Shown here: one piece after another, positions 52,737-57,505 of the stretch | How the letters are laid out: every line of letters starts with the position of its first letter | Position numbering within the stretch: position 1 is the stretch's first letter | From: Candidatus Gastranaerophilales bacterium | Lineage (GTDB): Bacteria; Cyanobacteriota; Vampirovibrionia; Gastranaerophilales; Gastranaerophilaceae | Direction of reading: 5' to 3' | NCBI GenBank assembly: GCA_944326455.1 | Contig: CALVEA010000009.1 | Span: forward strand, 1 to 57,505 | Length of the DNA: 57,505 nucleotides | Position numbers and translations under genes: made by a program | The notes under the pieces: model-generated | What the model was told of the DNA's origin: nothing | The model's input: the letters and a program-made list of their open reading frames with translations, nothing else | Database searches by the model: none

Positions 52737-53489
52737 ATGGCAGAAATATTAACACTACCTCCTAATTTACCAAAAGCTCAAAATGCCGAAGTAGGTGCGA
52801 GCAAATTTTGCCCGGGCTGCGGACACGGTATTACCCTGAAAGCTCTGGCTTTAGCGGTTGATGAATTAGGAATAAAACAAAAAACGGTTTTTGGCTGTGA
52901 TATAGGCTGCTCTCTTTTGAGCTGGAACTATATGGATTTAGATACAGTCCAAACCCACCACGGAAGAACGACTCCGGTTATATACGGTTTTACAAGAGCT
53001 AATCCGGAAGCAATCGGAATAGCATATATGGGTGATGGCGGCGGTCTTGCAATAGGAGCACAGCACCTTGTTAACGCTACAGTAAGAGCAGAAAGAATGC
53101 TTATTATTGTTGTTAATAACACAAACTACGGTATGACAGGCGGTCAAATGTCACCGACTACTATGCCGGGTCAAAAAACAGAAACAACGCCTTACGGAAG
53201 AGATTGCGAAGTTACAGGCAAACCTGCTAAAGCAGCGGAAATGGTTGCGGCTATTGCTGACCCTAAGAAGTCTTTTGTAGCCAGAGCTTCTGTTTCTAAC
53301 GTAAGAAAACTCCAGACAACTTTTGCTAAAGCTTTAAAGAATGTCCAAAATGGCGGATTTTCTTTTGTAGAAGTTCTTTCTCTCTGTCCTCTTAACTGGA
53401 GAACAAACAATGTTGAAACTTTTGAAAGACTGCAGAAAATGGAAGAATTCTTTGAAGTAAAAGATTTTCTGGTACCGGAAGGAGTTTAG
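52737..53489 (+). CDS. korB: 2-oxoacid:ferredoxin oxidoreductase beta subunit (TPP)
   Basis: 250 residues. FCPGCGHGITLKALA, then HHGRTTPVIYGF, and the TPP/Mg2+ motif MGDGGGLAIGAQHLVNA...VVNNTNYGMTGGQ. Starts 16 bp after korA with GGAAGGAG. Holds the thiamine diphosphate where the 2-oxoacid is decarboxylated. Confidence 0.95.
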   Translation: MAEILTLPPNLPKAQNAEVGASKFCPGCGHGITLKALALAVDELGIKQKTVFGCDIGCSLLSWNYMDLDTVQTHHGRTTPVIYGFTRANPEAIGIAYMGDGGGLAIGAQHLVNATVRAERMLIIVVNNTNYGMTGGQMSPTTMPGQKTETTPYGRDCEVTGKPAKAAEMVAAIADPKKSFVARASVSNVRKLQTTFAKALKNVQNGGFSFVEVLSLCPLNWRTNNVETFERLQKMEEFFEVKDFLVPEGV

Positions 53490-53491
53490 AT

Positions 53492-54058
53492 ATGGCAAGA
53501 ACTAAGATAGCATTAGCAGGTGAAGGCGGACAGGGTGTACAATCTGTAGCCAAAATCCTTGTAGAAGCAGGTTATGAAGCCGGAAAACAGGTTCTTTATA
53601 TCCCGAATTTCGGTGTCGAACAAAGAGGCGGAGTTTCTATTGCCTTTTGCCAGATTGCAGATGAAACAATCGGCGAACCCAGATATTCTAAAGGTGATAT
53701 CGTTATTATGCTCTCAGACAGAGCTATTGACAGATGTAAAACTTATGTAGATAAAAATTCTATCGTTGTTTATGATACATCTGTCTGCACCAAAAAGCCT
53801 GATGTTGAGTGTAAAGAGATTATCGGGGTTGAAGCAAACAGGATTGCCAATGAACAATTGAGTGCCAGAGTATTTAATATAATTATTCTTGGTGTACTTC
53901 TTGAAGCAACCCATGTTCTTAAGCTCGAAGATATCAAAAACGCTATGGAAATGGCTTTAGGTAAAAAATTCGCTGCAAAACCGGAATTAAGAGATTTGAA
54001 CTATAAAGCTCTTGAAATGGGAATGAAGCTTGTAAAAGAAAGAGCAGGTGCGCTATGA
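53492..54058 (+). CDS. korC: 2-oxoacid:ferredoxin oxidoreductase gamma subunit
   Basis: 188 residues, gamma-type domain. LAGEGGQGVQSVAKIL near the N-terminus, IPNFGVEQRGG, and VIMLSDRAIDR. Starts 2 bp after korB. Ends TGA, overlapping the ATG of korD (ATGA), one of three TGA stops I see in the window. Confidence 0.94.
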   Translation: MARTKIALAGEGGQGVQSVAKILVEAGYEAGKQVLYIPNFGVEQRGGVSIAFCQIADETIGEPRYSKGDIVIMLSDRAIDRCKTYVDKNSIVVYDTSVCTKKPDVECKEIIGVEANRIANEQLSARVFNIIILGVLLEATHVLKLEDIKNAMEMALGKKFAAKPELRDLNYKALEMGMKLVKERAGAL

Positions 54059-54324
54059 CAGAACATCAATATAAAGGATATAAAATAGAAGGCGTCGGCA
54101 AAGGTAAAGCTGATTATTATGTATATACAGAACTTTGCAAGGGCTGCGGACTTTGTATAGCAAAGTGTCCGATGAATAAAGCTGGCAAAAAATGCCTCAG
54201 CTGGTCAAAAGAAGTCGGGCTTTATCAAACACCTGCCGTTGCGCCGGATCCGGAAATTTGTATTGCATGCGGAGCCTGCGCTATGACTTGCCCTGACAGC
54301 GCAATAAGGATTGAAAGGAAATAA
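54055..54324 (+). CDS. korD: 2-oxoacid:ferredoxin oxidoreductase delta subunit (2x 4Fe-4S ferredoxin)
   Basis: 89 residues with two ferredoxin motifs: Cys28, 31, 34, 38 and Cys69, 72, 75, 79, each CxxCxxCxxxCP. Carries electrons from the TPP site to soluble ferredoxin. Last gene of the korABCD operon. Confidence 0.95.
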   Translation: MTEHQYKGYKIEGVGKGKADYYVYTELCKGCGLCIAKCPMNKAGKKCLSWSKEVGLYQTPAVAPDPEICIACGACAMTCPDSAIRIERK

Positions 54325-54338
54325 TATTTATTAGATAC

Positions 54339-54375
54339 AAAAAAGGGGCGGAGCCTTTAGGCTCCGCCCCTTTTT
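54339..54375. terminator. Bidirectional terminator between korD and nrdD
   Basis: 16-bp stem AAAAAGGGGCGGAGCC / GGCTCCGCCCCTTTTT with a TTTA loop between convergent korD and nrdD. Confidence 0.92.
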
Positions 54376-54387
54376 ATGTTTTAAAAT

Positions 54388-56682
54388 CTACATGCTGACT
54401 CTGTCTTTAATTTCTTCCATTTTATGGTCAGCAAGTCTTGAGTCGCCTTTAACTCTTGAGTATGCAAGATAACCATTCATTCTTTCGATTTTGGTTAAAT
54501 TTTTAGAACCGCATTTTGGACAAACATCCATATTAAGTTCTTGATGACCGCAGTCGTCACAGTAAGAGAGTGAAAGGTTAACCCCTTCATAGAATCCCAT
54601 ATCCATTGCTCTGTGGATAAGAGTTTCTATTGCTTCCATATTGTAATCAATCGGATACTTCACATACTGGATTTTTCCGCCGTTAAACAAATCCCAGAAA
54701 CGTTTTTCCAAATCTTGTTTCTGAATAGGTCCTATCTGCTCTGATACATGGCAGTGGAAAGAGTTTGAAACGTACGGCTTGTCGGAAACATGTTCAACAA
54801 TTCCGTATTTCTTTCTGAATTGTTTAATCTGTAATCCGCAGAGATTTTCTGCAGGAGTACCGTAGATTGCGTATAAGATTCCGTCTTCTTTTTTGTATTC
54901 CTGAATCTTATTGTTAATATATTCCATAACTTCAATTGCAAACTGTCCGTCTTCTACAAGAGATTTACCATTATGAATTTCTTGTAATTCGTTCAGAGCT
55001 GTGATACCGAAAGAAGCTGTAGAAGATTTCAAAAGCGGTCTGATTTTATCATGTATTCCCAGATGTCCGCCGAGGAATCCGCCTTCGCAATAAGCAAGAG
55101 GGTTAACTGATGCTTTCATTTCTCCAAGATAATCATAAGTTCTGATATGGAGCTGTCTTATAAGTTCCATATAGTAATCAAGAACTTCATAGAAATCTTT
55201 GCTTTCTTTCTTAGCCTTAGCATAAATCATTGGGAGGTGTAAGCTGATTGCACCAATATTGAAACGACCTACGAAAATCGGTTTATCGTTTTCATCAGCA
55301 GGTTCCATTCCGCCTCTTTCAAACCAAGGTGATAAGAAAGCTCTGCATCCCATAGGAGAAACTACTCTTCCGTACTTTTTGTACATAGAAGCTACATAAC
55401 CTTCACCTGTTAAGGATAACCAATCCGGATACATAGTTTTGCTTGAGCATTCAACACCGGCTTTGAACAAATCTTCATTAATTTTGCCCGGTCCGTGGAG
55501 GTTTTCATCATACAAGAAAACTATTTTCGGGAATAATACAGGTTTTTTACATTCCTTTTTACCCTGTCCGCCTTGTCTAATCTTGAGCATAGCCATTGTA
55601 GCCATTTTTTCATAAAGCCCGGTTCCAAGTCCTGCTGTTACAGTGATAAACGGATAATCACCTCTTGAAGATGCTACTGTATTGAACTTGTATTCCCAGC
55701 CTTGGAATCCCTGTTCAAAATCTTTTTTGACATCGGCTAAAGCTGCTTCTCTTGATTTTTCAAAGGACAAGCCTAGGCATAAATATTTGTTATTTTGTCT
55801 TTCAAAAGTCTTTTCAGCATAAGGAGCAAGAATTTTATCAACTTCCGCAACAGTGAATCCGCCATATTGCTGGCTAGCTGCAGCCATAACAATATCCCCT
55901 ATTACATCAAAGGCTACATCAAGGGATTTTGGTTCATTATACCAAAGGTTGCCCATTTCAAATCCGCCTTTAAGTACAGAGGCTACGTCAAACAGACAGC
56001 AGTTCATTGTGTCTCTTCTTGCTGACATATCGTGGATATAAATATATCCGTCTCTTATTGCTTGAAGTTCATCTACTGTTAAGAAGAACTTTTTGTATAA
56101 TTCTTTGTTAAGTTCATTGAATATTAATGAACGTTTTGTTGATACCAGAGTAGAATCAGCATTAGCGTTTTCTTTATCGCCAATGTACATAATTCTTTGG
56201 GATTCTTGATAAACTTTGTCTAGCATGTGTACAAAATCCTGCTTGTAATTTCTGTAGTTTCTATAGCTCTGTGCAACACTCGGGTAAAGGTGTTCTAATG
56301 CGCCTTCTACGAGGTTGTGCATTTCAGCAATAGAAACTTCCTGTTTATTCATTCTTACAATATTATTATCTACGAAATCACAAATCTGTTTCAAGTCCTC
56401 ATCTGTCAAATTAACGAGGGCTCTAACTGCTGATTTCTTTACAGCATTTATAATTTTTCTGTTATCAAATTCTTCTCTCGTACCGTCTTTTTTAATAACG
56501 TGGACGGTTTTGATTTTCAAAGGAGTAATCTGGGCAGCCTTTGACGGCTCATTAAGCTTAGCAACCTGAGATACAAATTCTCCGTTAGGTACAGCAGTAC
56601 CTTTAATTACATCTGTTGCTGCCGTTGTTTTGGGAGAGGTAAATTCAACTATATTCCTTTCCTTATTCAAACTATTCTGCAT
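54388..56682 (-). CDS. nrdD: Anaerobic (class III) ribonucleoside-triphosphate reductase
   Basis: 764 residues. ATP-cone at about 58-145 (VIKKDGTREEFDNRKIINAV). Reductase core with NCCLFDV, SPMGCRAFLSPW, and YDYLGEMKASVNP. C-terminal zinc site Cys-x2-Cys...Cys-x2-Cys (YCDDCG, VCPKCG), followed by a MNGYLAY segment where the glycyl radical is expected. Makes dNTPs in the absence of oxygen; needs the NrdG activase, which is not in the window. Preceded by about 370 bp of non-coding DNA. Confidence 0.95.
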   Translation of the reverse strand: MQNSLNKERNIVEFTSPKTTAATDVIKGTAVPNGEFVSQVAKLNEPSKAAQITPLKIKTVHVIKKDGTREEFDNRKIINAVKKSAVRALVNLTDEDLKQICDFVDNNIVRMNKQEVSIAEMHNLVEGALEHLYPSVAQSYRNYRNYKQDFVHMLDKVYQESQRIMYIGDKENANADSTLVSTKRSLIFNELNKELYKKFFLTVDELQAIRDGYIYIHDMSARRDTMNCCLFDVASVLKGGFEMGNLWYNEPKSLDVAFDVIGDIVMAAASQQYGGFTVAEVDKILAPYAEKTFERQNNKYLCLGLSFEKSREAALADVKKDFEQGFQGWEYKFNTVASSRGDYPFITVTAGLGTGLYEKMATMAMLKIRQGGQGKKECKKPVLFPKIVFLYDENLHGPGKINEDLFKAGVECSSKTMYPDWLSLTGEGYVASMYKKYGRVVSPMGCRAFLSPWFERGGMEPADENDKPIFVGRFNIGAISLHLPMIYAKAKKESKDFYEVLDYYMELIRQLHIRTYDYLGEMKASVNPLAYCEGGFLGGHLGIHDKIRPLLKSSTASFGITALNELQEIHNGKSLVEDGQFAIEVMEYINNKIQEYKKEDGILYAIYGTPAENLCGLQIKQFRKKYGIVEHVSDKPYVSNSFHCHVSEQIGPIQKQDLEKRFWDLFNGGKIQYVKYPIDYNMEAIETLIHRAMDMGFYEGVNLSLSYCDDCGHQELNMDVCPKCGSKNLTKIERMNGYLAYSRVKGDSRLADHKMEEIKDRVSM

Positions 56683-57061
56683 TATAACCTTCTTTCTCCT
56701 TACACTGATACTAAGGCTAGCTATTTTTTATTCAGCTTTTTGGGCCTAACTATCCTTTAATTAGAGAATAACATTCTCTTCCCCAAATTTAATCCTATGA
56801 ATTAATGATAATTCAAACAATAATTCTAATCAATAAATTCACAAAACGTCACAATCCGCAAAACCCAGTAGAATCAACATGTTTACTTTTCTCAACATTG
56901 TTAAAATTGTTAAAATTTTTTCATGAAAAAAATATGTAAAGACGCTTGACAAAGTTGAAAAATATTAATGGCTGTGAATCTGACACTAATAATATAAAAA
57001 CAACCGGCGGTCAAAAAGCCATGACCGCCGGAAAAATTTTACATTTATTAAAGTTTTCTAT
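56683..57061. promoter_or_regulatory. Non-coding region upstream of nrdD
   Basis: About 380 bp with no gene. It holds AGAGAATAACATTCTCT (56763-56779), a 7-bp-arm palindrome about 85 bp from the nrdD start that could be an operator; direct repeats TTGTTAAAATTGTTAAAAT (56899-56917); and, towards 57000, the terminator of the next gene. Promoter boxes for nrdD are not clear to me. Confidence 0.4.
57003..57032 (-). terminator. Terminator of the PEP-rich protein gene
   Basis: 10-bp perfect stem CCGGCGGTCA / TGACCGCCGG, loop of about 8, followed on the minus strand by TTGTTTTTAT. It lies about 30 bp after the stop of the truncated gene at 57062. Confidence 0.85.
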
Positions 57062-57505
57062 CTATTTTACTAAAGGTATCGAATAGAGTACTGGGGATTT
57101 GCAGTCCACCATCACGGCTTCAAATTCATGCAAGTTTGAACCCAAACCATTGTTTCCCAGCTGTAGCGGTGGTCCGTTTCTATCTATTGCCATTAAGCAT
57201 GTTGGATCTATACAATAAGCTGGTTTTCCGTTTTGATACACCATATTATGTCCGTCAGGGCAGTATGCCTTACGTTCAATTGGTTCTATAGGCTTAATAA
57301 TAGGAAAATCCGGTTCAGGCTCAGGCTCCGGTTCCGGGTCAGGTTCAGGTGCCGGTGCAGGAGGTGTCGGTTCCGGGTCAGGTTTCGGTTCTGGCTCAGG
57401 AGTCGGATCCGGTTCTGTTGCAACAGGTGTTTCTACTACATCCGGTTTTACTACCCATTCATCAGGTACGGCTGATAATAATGTCCCGGTTGGAGTTATA
57501 TCTGT
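57062..57505 (-). CDS. C-terminal part of Pro/Glu/Asp-rich protein (runs off window)
   Basis: 147 codons are open to the window edge with no start, so this is a partial gene. From 5' to 3': a normal-composition stretch (LLSAVPDEWVVKPDVV), then about 45 residues of alternating Pro with Glu/Asp (EPDPTPEPEPKPDPEP and similar), then a 70-residue C-terminal domain with four Cys (AYCPDGHN, YCIDPTC, VDCKSP). Acidic PE-rich linkers are typical of surface or secreted proteins, where they span a wall or space domains. Function unknown. Confidence 0.75.
   Translation of the reverse strand, partial: TDITPTGTLLSAVPDEWVVKPDVVETPVATEPDPTPEPEPKPDPEPTPPAPAPEPDPEPEPEPEPDFPIIKPIEPIERKAYCPDGHNMVYQNGKPAYCIDPTCLMAIDRNGPPLQLGNNGLGSNLHEFEAVMVDCKSPVLYSIPLVK

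Noticed and set aside
57233..57475. Plus-strand Arg/Phe-rich frame opposite the PE repeat
   Set aside because: Mirror of the Pro/Glu/Asp codons of the minus-strand gene.

Overview
The window is AT-rich bacterial chromosome from what looks like a strict or facultative anaerobe: it carries an oxygen-sensitive class III ribonucleotide reductase (nrdD) and a four-subunit 2-oxoacid:ferredoxin oxidoreductase. GyrB has the long TOPRIM insertion typical of Gram-negative-type enzymes. This mixture, together with EF-hand and Cys-rich small proteins that resemble ones I associate with the non-photosynthetic cyanobacterial gut lineage (Gastranaerophilales/Vampirovibrionia), suggests that lineage. That is an inference; no rRNA is present to settle it. 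Stop codons are mostly TAA, some TAG, and TGA is very rare.

Layout. 1-421: 108-bp tandem satellite. 422-2895: small membrane and hypothetical genes, YraN, a GT39-like membrane protein. 2908-3905: gene-poor region with tRNA-Gly(GCC), duplicated tRNA 3' tails with terminators, and a strong candidate type I toxin-antitoxin locus. 3981-5935: hypothetical gene and an aminotransferase. 5987-14063: minus-strand glycan locus (cytidylyltransferase-oxidoreductase fusion, glycerophosphotransferase-capsule GT fusion, galE, GT2, GT8, GT4), interrupted by a 245-bp MITE. 14261-15469: rtcB split by an in-frame TGA. 15592-18027: gyrB, followed at 15 bp by a second glycan locus (18043-24656: asparagine-synthetase-like, TagD-like, glycerophosphotransferase-like, GT2, FkbM methyltransferase, radical SAM). 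25298-26120: mosaic of short repeats and a second MITE copy. 26121-27419: phage-like divergent regulatory module. 27465-30265: TrkA/TrkH potassium uptake. 30306-31830: def-fmt.

31890-41135 is a minus-strand housekeeping operon in the order small hypothetical, yceD, rpmF, plsX, fabH, hypothetical, fabD, hypothetical, fabG, then (after a terminator and an inserted RAYT/REP island) acpP-fabF with its own promoter. 41261-41697 is an unusual TIR-bounded array of about ten perfect hairpins. 41740-48464: tsaC, an EF-hand protein, ribD, and the peptidoglycan cluster murG-ftsW-murD-mraY. 48609-51511: degenerate GT5-like glycosyltransferase and an orphan sugar ABC permease. 51626-54324: korABCD. 54388-56682: nrdD. 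57062-57505: C-terminal end of a Pro/Glu/Asp-rich protein running off the window.

The genes together describe cell-envelope building (fatty acids, peptidoglycan, glycerol-phosphate-type surface glycan) and anaerobic metabolism. The items most worth following are the toxin/antisense RNA locus (about 3090-3450), the hairpin array (41261-41697), the paired MITEs with a covarying internal stem, the TGA-split rtcB, and the RAYT island inside the fab operon.
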